Origin: Desulfobacterales bacterium
GTDB lineage: Bacteria; Desulfobacterota; Desulfobulbia; Desulfobulbales; JAGXFP01
DNA length: 48,783 nt
Direction: 5' to 3'
Assembly (NCBI GenBank): GCA_024637225.1
Contig: JAGXFP010000071.1
Coordinates: forward strand, 1-48,783
Under the pieces are notes generated by a model that was given only the letters and a program-made list of their open reading frames with translations, did not search any database and was not told where the DNA came from. The position numbers and the translations under genes are program-made. Of the stretch, positions 9,551 through 16,788 are shown one piece after another. Numbering within the stretch: the stretch's first letter is position 1; each line of letters starts with the position of its first letter.

Positions 9551-10978
9551 TTAATATATGCCGCCGTGGCCGGTCCAGTCGGTATGGAAGAATTCTCCCC
9601 GGGGTTTGTCGATTCGCTCGTAGGTGTGGGCGCCGAAGTAGTCCCGCTGGGCCTGGATCAGGTTGGCGGGCAGGCGGCCGCTGCGATAGCCGTCATAGTA
9701 GGCAAGGCCGGAGGCAATGGCCGGCATGGGGATGCCGAGTTCGACACCCTTGGCCGCCACCTTGCGCCAACCTGCCTGGGCGTTATGAATGGCATCGCGG
9801 AAAAAATCATCGAGGAGCAGATTTTCGAGGAGCGGATTCTTCGCGAAGGCCTCTTTGATATTGTCGAGAAAAGCGCTGCGGATAATACAGCCGCCGCGCC
9901 ACATCAGGGCAATGCCGCCGTAGTTCAGTTGCCAGCCGTACTCCTTCGCCGCCTGGCCCATGAGCATGTAGCCCTGGGCGTAGGAGATAATCTTCGCCGC
10001 GTAGAGCGCGTCGCGCATCGCGTCCACCCACTCCCCTGGATCGCCGGAAAAAACCGCTTCGGGGCCGGCCAGAAAGGCCGCGGCCTTGAGCCGCTCCTCC
10101 TTCATCGCCGACAGGCAGCGGGCGAACACCGCCTCACCGATCAGGGTCAGCGGCACCCCGAGCTCAAGGGCGTTGATCACGGTCCATTTGCCGGTGCCCT
10201 TCTGGCCGGCGGCGTCGAGGATCTTGTCGACCAGGGGGGCGCCGTCCGCGTCTTTGTGGCCGAGGATAGCGGCGGAGATTTCCATGAGATAGGAATCGAG
10301 CCGCCAGCTGTTCCATTTCGCGAAGACACCGCCCACCGCCGCCGCCTCCAGGCCGAGCCCCCGGCTGAGAAAGTCATAGGCTTCGCAGATCAGCTGCATG
10401 TCGCCATATTCGATGCCGTTATGGACCATCTTGACAAAATGGCCGGCCCCATCTTCCCCGATCCAGTCGCAGCAGGGTTGGCCATCAACCTTTGCGGCAA
10501 TCGCCTGAAAGATCTCCTTAACCAGCGGCCAGGCCTCGGGGTTGCCGCCCGGCATGATCGACGGCCCCGTCCGGGCGCCACTCTCGCCGCCGGAGATGCC
10601 GGCGCCGACAAAGAGGATACCCTTCCCGGCCAGGGCGCGGTTCCGGCGGTTTGTATCGGTATAGAGTGAGTTGCCGCCGTCAATGATGATGTCGCCGGAG
10701 TCGAGGTGGGGCACGAGCTGTTCGATAAAGGAATCGACCACCGCACCGGCCTTGACCATCAGCATCACCCGGCGCGGCTTCTTCAAGCTGTCGAGCAGAT
10801 CCGCAATGGTATGGGCGCCGATGATCCCGGTGCCCTTGGCCGCTCCGGCCAGGAATGCATCGACCTTCGCGGTGGTGCGGTTGAAAACCGCTACCGTATA
10901 CCCGTGATCGTTCATGTTCAGCACCAGGTTCTGACCCATTACGGCGAGGCCGATCAGACCGATATCCGCTTTAGGCAT
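9551..10978 (-). CDS. gnd: 6-phosphogluconate dehydrogenase, decarboxylating
   Basis: A 475-residue enzyme converting 6-phosphogluconate to ribulose-5-phosphate with CO2 and NADPH. The N-terminal Rossmann motif GLAVMGQNLVLNMNDHG is seen. Next come GAGISGGESGARTGPSIMPGG and the substrate site HFVKMVHNGIEYGDMQLICEAY (catalytic Lys in FVKMVHNG). The C-terminal ANLIQAQRDYFGAHTYERID precedes the final FHTDWTGHGG. It is full length for the long, dimeric family. Start: MPKADIGLIG at 10978 with AGGAG upstream; the longer open frame to 11077 has no family-like sequence. glk follows immediately downstream. Confidence 0.96.
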   Translation of the reverse strand: MPKADIGLIGLAVMGQNLVLNMNDHGYTVAVFNRTTAKVDAFLAGAAKGTGIIGAHTIADLLDSLKKPRRVMLMVKAGAVVDSFIEQLVPHLDSGDIIIDGGNSLYTDTNRRNRALAGKGILFVGAGISGGESGARTGPSIMPGGNPEAWPLVKEIFQAIAAKVDGQPCCDWIGEDGAGHFVKMVHNGIEYGDMQLICEAYDFLSRGLGLEAAAVGGVFAKWNSWRLDSYLMEISAAILGHKDADGAPLVDKILDAAGQKGTGKWTVINALELGVPLTLIGEAVFARCLSAMKEERLKAAAFLAGPEAVFSGDPGEWVDAMRDALYAAKIISYAQGYMLMGQAAKEYGWQLNYGGIALMWRGGCIIRSAFLDNIKEAFAKNPLLENLLLDDFFRDAIHNAQAGWRKVAAKGVELGIPMPAIASGLAYYDGYRSGRLPANLIQAQRDYFGAHTYERIDKPRGEFFHTDWTGHGGIY

Positions 10979-11230
10979 GGTTTTTCTCCTGTTTGAATTC
11001 CGGATAGCGCCTATTCCCAGATCTGAACATAACATCCCGGTCCCGCAAGAGTACAGGCCGAGGCAGGCCGCCAACATCGGCCAGGCGGCAAAAAACAGGA
11101 TGTCGGTGGTTCAATAAATTATTTAAACATAATAATGATAAATTATAAAATTGATTATCCACGCCATTTAAGGGCTGATATGTCGTTCACTCCAGTTTAT
11201 TGAGACTATAAGTTCAAGTCCCCGGAAACC

Positions 11231-11267
11231 AAAAAGCGCTCCCTGATCGGTTCAGGGGGCGCTTTTT
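11231..11267 (+). terminator. Bidirectional-looking terminator hairpin
   Basis: AAAAAGCGC-T-CCCTGA pairs with TCAGGG-G-GCGCTTTTT, with A and T tracts on both sides. On the minus strand it would end the transcript of the acidic CxxC gene. No + strand gene is visible upstream. Confidence 0.75.
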
Positions 11268-11299
11268 GAAATCTCGTCGGAAATAAATTCTGCTATCTA

Positions 11300-11653
11300 T
11301 TATATTTCATCTTCTTCATCTTCTTCCTCATCCTCATCGGGGTCAACATCCTCCAGGTCATCTTCCGAAGTGATATCCTCCTCTTCTGTCTCATCGGAAT
11401 CGCTACCGCTGTCCGGATCGTCGTCATCGTCAGCTTCTTTATCTTTACGGACCGTCTTGGCGGTTTTGACGGGCGGCAAGACGATTTCGGCTATCCGTTT
11501 AACTTCGATCTCGGCCAGGGGATCGCCCATGCAGACTATGCAGTCCTCCACATGATTCCGCATGAAATCAACCATCCTCGCCGGCGCCATTGATTCATCC
11601 TGGACCTGGACATACCAGTTTCTGACAAGCCTTTTTAGTCGTTCGCATTCCAT
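11300..11653 (-). CDS. Hypothetical acidic protein with CxxC
   Basis: 117 residues that I do not assign to a named family. The N-terminal half is globular-looking (MECERLKRLVRNWYVQVQDE) and includes HVEDCIVCMGDP, with a CxxC pair and another Cys at position 3, so metal or disulfide binding is possible. The C-terminal half is a long, nearly uninterrupted run of Asp/Glu with a few Ser/Thr, probably disordered. AAGGAG lies 13 bases before the ATG and a terminator follows, which supports a real gene. It stands alone between gnd and selC. Confidence 0.6.
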   Translation of the reverse strand: MECERLKRLVRNWYVQVQDESMAPARMVDFMRNHVEDCIVCMGDPLAEIEVKRIAEIVLPPVKTAKTVRKDKEADDDDDPDSGSDSDETEEEDITSEDDLEDVDPDEDEEEDEEDEI

Positions 11654-11854
11654 AACGTTACAAGAACTCCTTGTTGAATTATCAACTTCCGGTAAGCAGC
11701 GTGCAGGTAGTCGATAGTAAATTGTTGATAATTGGATTTGACGATCTTTTCACCCCGCCAGGGTAAGCCATCCCATTTCATCAAATTTGACAAGTTCGCT
11801 CGGAAAATCCTTTTCCGACAGGCGCAAGTGAGCGGAACAACCTGTTGTGTTCAC

Positions 11855-11912
11855 GTGCTGCCGGGCTTGTCGAAGTGCGTTCGATTAATCCGTGGCGACT
11901 TTTGCGATGCCG
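11855..11912 (+). repeat. Short dispersed repeat (GGGCTTGTCGAAG family), copy 1
   Basis: GTGCTGCCGGGCTTGTCGAA, then TTAATCC and GGCGACTTTTGCG. The same order of blocks occurs at 18223-18294 and, inverted, at 23822-23884. A conserved lead-in, GTGAGCGGAACAA, precedes copies 1 and 2. Function unknown. Confidence 0.55.
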
Positions 11913-11998
11913 GTAAATTTTCCGACCGCCATTTATTCCGGTTTCCCAGAAAAGGGTTGTCACGCTTAATTCAGCCAATTACTATACTAACTGGATGC

Positions 11999-12096
11999 GG
12001 AAGTGGAAGGGGCTCTGGTGGCTCTCCCGGACTTCAAATCCGGTGTACCGGGTTAACAGCCTGGTAGGTGGGTTCGATTCCCATGCACTTCCGCCA
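11999..12096 (+). tRNA. selC: Selenocysteine tRNA (TCA)
   Basis: A 98-nt tRNA-Sec that inserts selenocysteine at UGA codons together with SelA/SelB. The acceptor GGAAGTG pairs with CACTTCC, followed by G and encoded CCA. The anticodon arm CCGGA-CTTCAAA-TCCGG carries TCA at 12034-12036. There is a long variable arm and a T arm GGGTTCGATTCCC. Overall sequence and length closely follow other bacterial selC genes. It shows that this organism decodes selenocysteine; selA/selB and selenoproteins are not in the window. The gene remains intact because the integrated element rebuilt its 3' end. Confidence 0.96.
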
Positions 12097-12097
12097 T
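12073..12097 (+). repeat. attL: 3' end of selC
   Basis: The 25-bp sequence beginning TTCGATTCCCATGCACTTCC and ending GCCAT is exactly repeated at 17010-17034. It covers the T loop, acceptor 3' strand and CCA, the classic target of tyrosine integrases. Confidence 0.95.
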
Positions 12098-12194
12098 TTT
12101 TTATTGTTTTTTCGTTGTTTTTCCCTTTAAATTTATGGCTACGAACTGGCTACAATTTCAGGTGCCGCAATTTAGTCAATGATAACCGTTACCG

Positions 12195-13316
12195 TCAACT
12201 CTTTTTCGCTGGTTTGAAGGGTAATATGTTGTCGCCCATCTTTCCGGCCCATAATTCGCGCTTCCTCGTTGTTTCCGTCTGTGCATAATGTCTGACTGAT
12301 TCCAATCGGGCATGATCTGTCAAAACCTGTAACTCCGTCAAAGATAATCCCTTTTCATTTATATACTGGCAACAGCTCGAATGCTTGAGGCCGGCATATA
12401 AAGAGATATTCTCCCCGGTGGCCACACAGGCCGCTTTCCAGATTTTCTGTAAAATTCTATCGGTATATGGTTGGCCAGGTATTCTGGAACTCTTGCAGGT
12501 GAAGAAAAAGGGGCTTTCTTTGTCATGTCTCATTTTTTTTAATAACGGCAGAAAATCGGGGTTTGTCGGGATAGTATGTTCTTTTCTGGTTTTCGTGTAG
12601 TTCACCAACTTGCGGTCTGACATGCCACGGCAGATCGTGAAGACATCATTAATCTGATCGTAATCGGACATATGGAGTGCCATTGCTTCTCCAGGACGGC
12701 GAAGATGGTATTTAAGCCACCAGAAAATAGGCTGATGTTCTTCGGGAATTGCATTGATAGTCATTCTCTGGCGATCCTCTGACAACCATTCTATTTTCTT
12801 TTCGACCATTCCATACCGCTTTTTCTCTGGGAAGGCAGGCATTGAAGGTACGCGGCCAGATCGCCAAGCATAGGTCAAACATGAGTGCAGGCAGTTCATA
12901 ACGTTGTATTTGCCTTTGGGTGCCCGATTTATGCTGTTGAGGAGTTCGATTAGAACATCGTACTGAATTTCGTGGAGAAGATATTTGTGTTCCTTGAAAA
13001 AGGGTATTAAGTGGTTCCTAATGCTGTTTGAATAATCTTTGAAGGTGGAAGGGGCGAGAGTGTCTTTCGTGGCTGTGAGCCATTTTTCAAGGTACTCAGA
13101 AGGGGCTGACCAGCTTACCTTGGTATATTTCTCGATCCTGAAGGCGCCGTTTTCAGAATCACCTTGCATTTGCGACAGCAAACGTTCGGCCATTTGGCGG
13201 TCATACATCTTGAGGCCACGGTACTGATAAATCTTATATGCCTTGCCGTGTGGCCTGTGATACCACTGGACATACCAACATTTTCTCGCCTTGAGATAAT
13301 GAATTGACCCTTTCAT
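12195..13316 (-). CDS. int: Tyrosine recombinase / site-specific integrase
   Basis: A 373-residue integrase that would recombine the 25-bp att sites. A SAM-like core-binding region (SAPSEYLEKWLTATKDTLAPSTFKDY onward) precedes the catalytic domain. There, R206/R207 in YHLRRPGEAMAL is the first Arg, AGLKHSS (K311-H312) occupies the usual HxxR block, and DHARLESVRHYAQ supplies H335 and the nucleophile Y344. The second Arg is Lys, a variant seen in several phage-type integrases. The ATG at 13316 sits 6 bases after AGGAGGG; the longer open frame upstream lacks family features. As in most such elements the gene lies next to the att site, its 3' end facing selC. Confidence 0.93.
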   Translation of the reverse strand: MKGSIHYLKARKCWYVQWYHRPHGKAYKIYQYRGLKMYDRQMAERLLSQMQGDSENGAFRIEKYTKVSWSAPSEYLEKWLTATKDTLAPSTFKDYSNSIRNHLIPFFKEHKYLLHEIQYDVLIELLNSINRAPKGKYNVMNCLHSCLTYAWRSGRVPSMPAFPEKKRYGMVEKKIEWLSEDRQRMTINAIPEEHQPIFWWLKYHLRRPGEAMALHMSDYDQINDVFTICRGMSDRKLVNYTKTRKEHTIPTNPDFLPLLKKMRHDKESPFFFTCKSSRIPGQPYTDRILQKIWKAACVATGENISLYAGLKHSSCCQYINEKGLSLTELQVLTDHARLESVRHYAQTETTRKRELWAGKMGDNILPFKPAKKS

Positions 13317-13683
13317 ACATAACCCTCCTGTTTGGGCGATGATATGATTAGAGCGCGGATATGTCAAACGAAGATCGGGCATGCAAATCCTATTTTGTGT
13401 CGCCAGCGTCACCCTCGGGCGGGTCAACTGTGCCTTACAGGGCAAGCCAAGTATTGGAATCAAACAAGTCTGGAGTGCCCCGAAAGTAAGAAGATATAAA
13501 TTTAATCCGCCTTTTTCTTTGAAGACAAAAAAATGGAGGCTTCGAGGCAGTGGCAGCAAGCTGCTTTTCTTCGAGTTGCTTTCGAGTAAAAATCTCCAAT
13601 CAGAAAAAAGGAATAAACAATCTTGTTAATTTGTCATGAGTGGGGCTAGTCACTGCGTGGCTAGCGCCCACTCAAGGCAAAAC

Positions 13684-14589
13684 TTAATTTATTGCTACCA
13701 TTGTTGGTTTTCCAAAATAGAAAGGAGATATGGACTCCAGATCTCCAAAAGGTAAGCCTGTTGCAAGGCAAATGAATTTCTGGATTAGTTCGTGTTGCGT
13801 AAGGATGAAAAATGAAAAGACTGATTTGAGGCGAACTGAATATTTACGAGAAGAACCAGAAAGGCTTTTAAGCCATCTTCGAACAAGCCTTTTTACTTTG
13901 AGAAATTCATTTTCGTTTAAATCAATAATTATGTAGGAAACAGGAGGTAATTTCTTCCGACCCAAAACGCCCCAAAATCTTCCAGGGTGTTCCCATTCTT
14001 CGTAAGCATAGCCGGTTTCTGCCTTGCCAACATACTTGCAGACATAGGCCCGCATTTTGCCGACTGAATCATCGATAAAATCCACTTGGACACCAGCATG
14101 AAGATGTTTTAAGTCGCCAGTTCCGCAAGTTCGATACCATAGCTCGCTTACATATCTACGCAGTAAATGGACATTGATTTCAACATCGAGATTGCCGATA
14201 AGGTGATAATGTGGAGCGCCTCTTTTTTGGGGTTCTAGCTTCCAGAAGAACCAAGTGTCAGGGAACTTTCTGGAAAAAGATCGGAAAAAATTATCTAAAT
14301 GGCGTTTCCATTCTTTGCAGTCGGCAGGGTAGTGTTTTGGATAAGTGAGGGTGATGAAAACAGAAGGGTAGGTAGATAGGGAAAGAACCTTTTTTAAAAA
14401 ATTCTTACGAGAGCGGGGGGTGAATTCAGTAATTGCTTTTCGGGCACCGCCACCAGAGCCATTATTGTATGGTTTTACCCGAGAATCTTTAAACTCTGAA
14501 AAACCGGGAAAGATTTTAACTTGAAACTGTCCACGCTTTCTTTCAGGTGGATTGACAAAAGAGGGACTTCCGCTGTAAGGTAGGGACAT
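13684..14589 (-). CDS. rep: Rolling-circle replication initiator (HUH endonuclease)
   Basis: A 301-residue protein with the three motifs of rolling-circle Rep proteins of the ORF2/G2P type. Motif I is VFITLTYPKHYP (77-88). Motif II is WKLEPQKRGAPHYHLI, whose H127 and H129 bind the metal. Motif III is MRAYVCKYVGK, with Y182 and Y186 as candidate nucleophiles. It would nick one strand at the element's origin and attach to the 5' end. AAGGAG lies 7 bases before the ATG. It follows the RHH gene on the same strand and precedes int, suggesting one leftward operon. The family occurs in small plasmids, filamentous phages and satellites; the lack of Zot or coat genes argues against a filamentous phage. 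Confidence 0.88.
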   Translation of the reverse strand: MSLPYSGSPSFVNPPERKRGQFQVKIFPGFSEFKDSRVKPYNNGSGGGARKAITEFTPRSRKNFLKKVLSLSTYPSVFITLTYPKHYPADCKEWKRHLDNFFRSFSRKFPDTWFFWKLEPQKRGAPHYHLIGNLDVEINVHLLRRYVSELWYRTCGTGDLKHLHAGVQVDFIDDSVGKMRAYVCKYVGKAETGYAYEEWEHPGRFWGVLGRKKLPPVSYIIIDLNENEFLKVKRLVRRWLKSLSGSSRKYSVRLKSVFSFFILTQHELIQKFICLATGLPFGDLESISPFYFGKPTMVAIN

Positions 14590-14620
14590 AGGTAACTCCT
14601 TTGTTGGGGTTATTCTTGCG

Positions 14621-14675
14621 GCCTACTGGTTGGGACATTCTTCGCGGGATCGAACCAACCATGTAGGCTTTTTTT
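14621..14675. other. Long hairpin between RHH and rep genes
   Basis: GCCTAC-T-GGTTGG (14621-14633) pairs with CCAACC-AT-GTAGGC (14655-14668), enclosing a ~21-nt loop that contains TCTTCGCGG. The T tract (14669-14675) is on the + strand, where no gene runs, so it does not fit as terminator of the leftward genes. A position just upstream of rep is common for the nick hairpin of a rolling-circle origin. That role is inference. Confidence 0.4.
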
Positions 14676-15036
14676 ATTTCATGCTTTTAATTGTCTCGGA
14701 CCATTTTTTCATAAATTTCTCATGCTCTTTTTGCATTTCCTTAAGTTTGTTTTCATGCAAATTTTGACGTTCTGATTCAGACATTTCACACTCAGTTTCA
14801 ATGAATCTTTCATATTTTTCCTTTTCCTCAATTTGCCTTTCAATGTTTCTTTCGATTTGGATATTCTCCCATTCCTCAGGTGAATATCTATATTTTTCAA
14901 CCAATGGGGCAATGGCTTCATCAAAAAGTCTTGAAATTGGCTTACCTTCAATTTTGCTCAATGTTTTGGCAAGACTATAAAGATCTCGATCAACATGAAG
15001 GGTGACACGAATTCTATCTTTATTGGCAGATGGCAT
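14674..15036 (-). CDS. Ribbon-helix-helix DNA-binding protein with coiled-coil tail
   Basis: 120 residues. Positions 8-50 (RIRVTLHVDRDLYSLAKTLSKIEGKPISRLFDEAI) fit an RHH/Arc-type fold: a short beta strand followed by two helices. From about residue 55 the sequence is strongly charged and Glu/Lys-rich with heptad-like spacing (QIERNIERQIEEKEKYERF), probably a coiled coil. Small RHH proteins next to rep genes commonly repress rep transcription and set copy number. Three 22-bp direct repeats begin 11 bases upstream of its start codon, which suggests autoregulation. The GAGG-containing leader supports the ATG at 15036. I cannot name the exact family. Confidence 0.72.
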   Translation of the reverse strand: MPSANKDRIRVTLHVDRDLYSLAKTLSKIEGKPISRLFDEAIAPLVEKYRYSPEEWENIQIERNIERQIEEKEKYERFIETECEMSESERQNLHENKLKEMQKEHEKFMKKWSETIKSMK

Positions 15037-15046
15037 TTTAAACCTC

Positions 15047-15112
15047 GGTTACATAACTATTCTGGGTTGGTTGCATAATTTGTTTATACAGGTTGCATAA
15101 CTTATTTGCAAT
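15047..15112. promoter_or_regulatory. Three 22-bp direct repeats (iterons/operator)
   Basis: GGTTACATAACT at 15047, GGTTGCATAATT at 15069 and GGTTGCATAACTTATTT at 15091 start exactly 22 bp apart, about two helical turns. That places identical faces on one side of the DNA. The array directly precedes the RHH gene, so it is most likely the RHH operator or an iteron array for replication control. Confidence 0.7.
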
Positions 15113-15482
15113 AGGAAAATTTCAATAATAATTAATATCTTTATAAGTTTTGAAGTATTTGAGGTTTAACAAGGATTCTAAAATGGAATATCTCGGTTGA
15201 GTTAGTACGAATACTGACAAGGAAGGGCCTGCGGTCCAATATGGGAAGAAGGGAAGATATAGAAGATAAGAGCCTGCCGAGATTTGAGTCTTTAACAAGC
15301 CCAGGGCAACCAACCAAATATTTTGAGTAGGCTAAATATTATAAATTAGGAAGGGGTAATGCGTTTATTTCCAAACGTTACTTGATAGGTTTTTCAACAG
15401 TTTTTTGTTATTAAAGGAAAATTTGCTTGACTGATACACTACATATAGATCAAAATTCGCGGAGTACCACAACAGGTGGGAT

Positions 15483-15600
15483 AAAAAAAAGAGCCGACTA
15501 GTTCGCACCTAGCCAGCTCTCTTGGGTGTGATAAACCGAAATAGGCCGGTTTACCACGGGACCAGACTAAAGATTCGTCGGTCGGGTAATGTTATAATCA
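15483..15600 (-). ncRNA. Candidate small RNA of the element's control region
   Basis: Read leftward, GTGGTAAACCG (15557-15547) pairs with CGGTTTATCAC (15538-15528), 11 bp with one G-U. Then AGAGCTGGCTAG (15520-15509) pairs with CTAGTCGGCTCT (15501-15490), 12 bp with two G-U, and runs into eight Us (15490-15483). On the + strand those G-U pairs would be A-C mismatches, so the minus strand is the one under structural constraint. A leftward TTGACA (15635-15630) with TAAAAA 16 bp on (15613-15608) would start a transcript near 15600. The 5' end is approximate. It could be a copy-control antisense-type RNA or a single-strand origin. Confidence 0.5.
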
Positions 15601-15608
15601 ATAACATT
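15588..15608. promoter_or_regulatory. Palindrome over a TATAAT box
   Basis: AATGTTAT (15588-15595) and ATAACATT (15601-15608) are perfect inverted repeats with a 5-nt spacer, overlapping TATAAT at 15593-15598 on the + strand. This looks like an operator on the rightward promoter, and it also touches the proposed leftward -10. Confidence 0.5.
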
Positions 15609-15685
15609 TTTTACACGATTCATTTCTGATGTCAAGCCCTTTTCAGCCCTAACACATGGAGGTTTAACGCTCTAAAATTTACGGC

Positions 15686-15719
15686 AAGGGCCTGTATCCG
15701 ACCGGTAGGCTCCTTTTTT
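15686..15719 (+). terminator. Terminator-like hairpin just upstream of the Cas2-like gene
   Basis: AAGGGCCT (15686-15693) pairs with AGGCTCCTT (15707-15715), with one bulged T, and is followed by a T6 run. It ends 27 bases before the start codon. The hairpin lies between the TATAAT box and the gene, so it may attenuate expression or end a short leader RNA. Confidence 0.5.
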
Positions 15720-15746
15720 GAAAAGAGAAAAGAAAAGGAGTAACGA

Positions 15747-16028
15747 ATGCATAACAATCTTTTTGTATCTTACGATCTTAACTCTCCCGGGCAAGATTAT
15801 TCTAGTGTTATTGATGAAATAAAGTCTCTAGGTAGCTGGGCGAAAGTTCAAAAATCTTTCTGGTATGTTAGTAGTAATTTATCTGCTAAACAAGCTGCGG
15901 AGAGAGTATGGGCAAAGATGGATAGGAACGATTCTCTTATTGTTGTAGATGCGAGTAATGAAAATAGTTACTGGTACAACTTATCTGATACTGTTTCTAA
16001 ACAAATTCAAGATAACTGGGTCAAATAA
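15747..16028 (+). CDS. Stand-alone Cas2-like (SinR-family) protein
   Basis: 93 residues resembling small proteins labelled SinR family, which share the ferredoxin-like fold of Cas2 and VapD. The first strand NLFVSYDLN ends in Asp (D10), the position of the metal-binding Asp in Cas2. LGSWAKVQKSFWYVSS corresponds to helix 1/strand 2, and DSLIVVDASN to the later core strand. AAAGGAG lies 6 bases before the ATG and a perfect terminator follows. No cas1, other cas gene or repeat array is present, so an adaptation role is unlikely. A nuclease or toxin-like role, or defence cargo, is possible but unproven. Confidence 0.72.
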   Translation: MHNNLFVSYDLNSPGQDYSSVIDEIKSLGSWAKVQKSFWYVSSNLSAKQAAERVWAKMDRNDSLIVVDASNENSYWYNLSDTVSKQIQDNWVK

Positions 16029-16044
16029 TCGTAAAGGTGACAAG

Positions 16045-16080
16045 AAAGGCGGATGAGACAATTATCTCATCCGCCTTTTT
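16045..16080 (+). terminator. Intrinsic terminator of the Cas2-like gene
   Basis: A perfect 14-bp stem, AAAGGCGGATGAGA with TCTCATCCGCCTTT, and a T5 tail 17 bases after the stop codon. Confidence 0.93.
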
Positions 16081-16125
16081 ACTTCTTGAGGATATATAAA
16101 AACTGAAAACCAACAAGGGGAAACA

Positions 16126-16788
16126 ATGGGCAGTAATCTTTACATTTTTTTGGATGAAGGTGGGAATCTCGATTTCTCACCTTCAGGCACCAAACATTTT
16201 ACATTGACAAGTGTTTGCAAATTTCGTCCTTTCACCATATCCCACATGCTTGGAAAGTTAAAATTTGACCTAATAGATTATGGCCTAGATTTTGAGTACT
16301 TTCACTGCACAAAAAACAACAGGTATGTACGTGATAAAGTATTCAAAATGATTAATGACAATATTGCTACGTTACGTATTGATGCCCTTATTGTGGAGAA
16401 AAGAAAAACTGGTCCAGCGTTACAAACACACGAAGAATTTTATCCAAGGATGATAGGATATTTATTGCGATATGTTGTCAGAAAAGCCAAGATGACAAAA
16501 ATAGATGAAGTAATTGTAATTACAGACACTATACCTGTACGAAGAAAACGGGATGTAGTTGAAAAAACTATAAAAACAACCTTGAAATCAATGTTGCCTT
16601 CAACATGTAAGTTTAGAATACTCCACCATGCATCAAGGTCAAACGTAGGTTTACAAATTGCTGATTTTTGTAATTGGGGGATATACAGAAAATGGGAAGC
16701 AGGCGACGACAAATATTATAATCAAATCAAGGGTGGGATAAAAAGCGAGTTTGAAATATTCAAAAAAGGGGCAACTCATTATTACTAA
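16126..16788 (+). CDS. DUF3800 family protein
   Basis: 220 residues of unknown function matching the DUF3800 pattern. It opens with YIFLDEGGNLDF (D10, E11), has FEYFHCTKNN and a central VIVITDT strand, and ends with LQIADFCNWGIYRKW (D180). The spaced acidic residues at strand ends recall RNase H-like nucleases, but that is inference. Members of this family are frequent cargo in phages and genomic islands, where a defence role is often suspected. It is separated from the Cas2-like gene by a strong terminator and a new leader with AAGGGGAAA before the ATG, so the two genes may be independently expressed. Confidence 0.8.
   Translation: MGSNLYIFLDEGGNLDFSPSGTKHFTLTSVCKFRPFTISHMLGKLKFDLIDYGLDFEYFHCTKNNRYVRDKVFKMINDNIATLRIDALIVEKRKTGPALQTHEEFYPRMIGYLLRYVVRKAKMTKIDEVIVITDTIPVRRKRDVVEKTIKTTLKSMLPSTCKFRILHHASRSNVGLQIADFCNWGIYRKWEAGDDKYYNQIKGGIKSEFEIFKKGATHYY

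Noticed and set aside
11209-11232. TTCAAGTCCCCGGAAACCA, resembling a tRNA 3' end (possible old att scar)
   Set aside because: The 5' T-stem strand does not pair and the spacing to CCA is too short for a real tRNA end; it is probably chance.
14637-14665. GGTTCGATCCCGC on the minus strand as a second tRNA 3' end
   Set aside because: The T stem does not pair and no acceptor/CCA follows; it is part of the long hairpin.
15122-15313. 63-codon minus-strand frame in the element's control region
   Set aside because: No ribosome site, hydrophobic low-complexity product, and it lies in the likely regulatory region.
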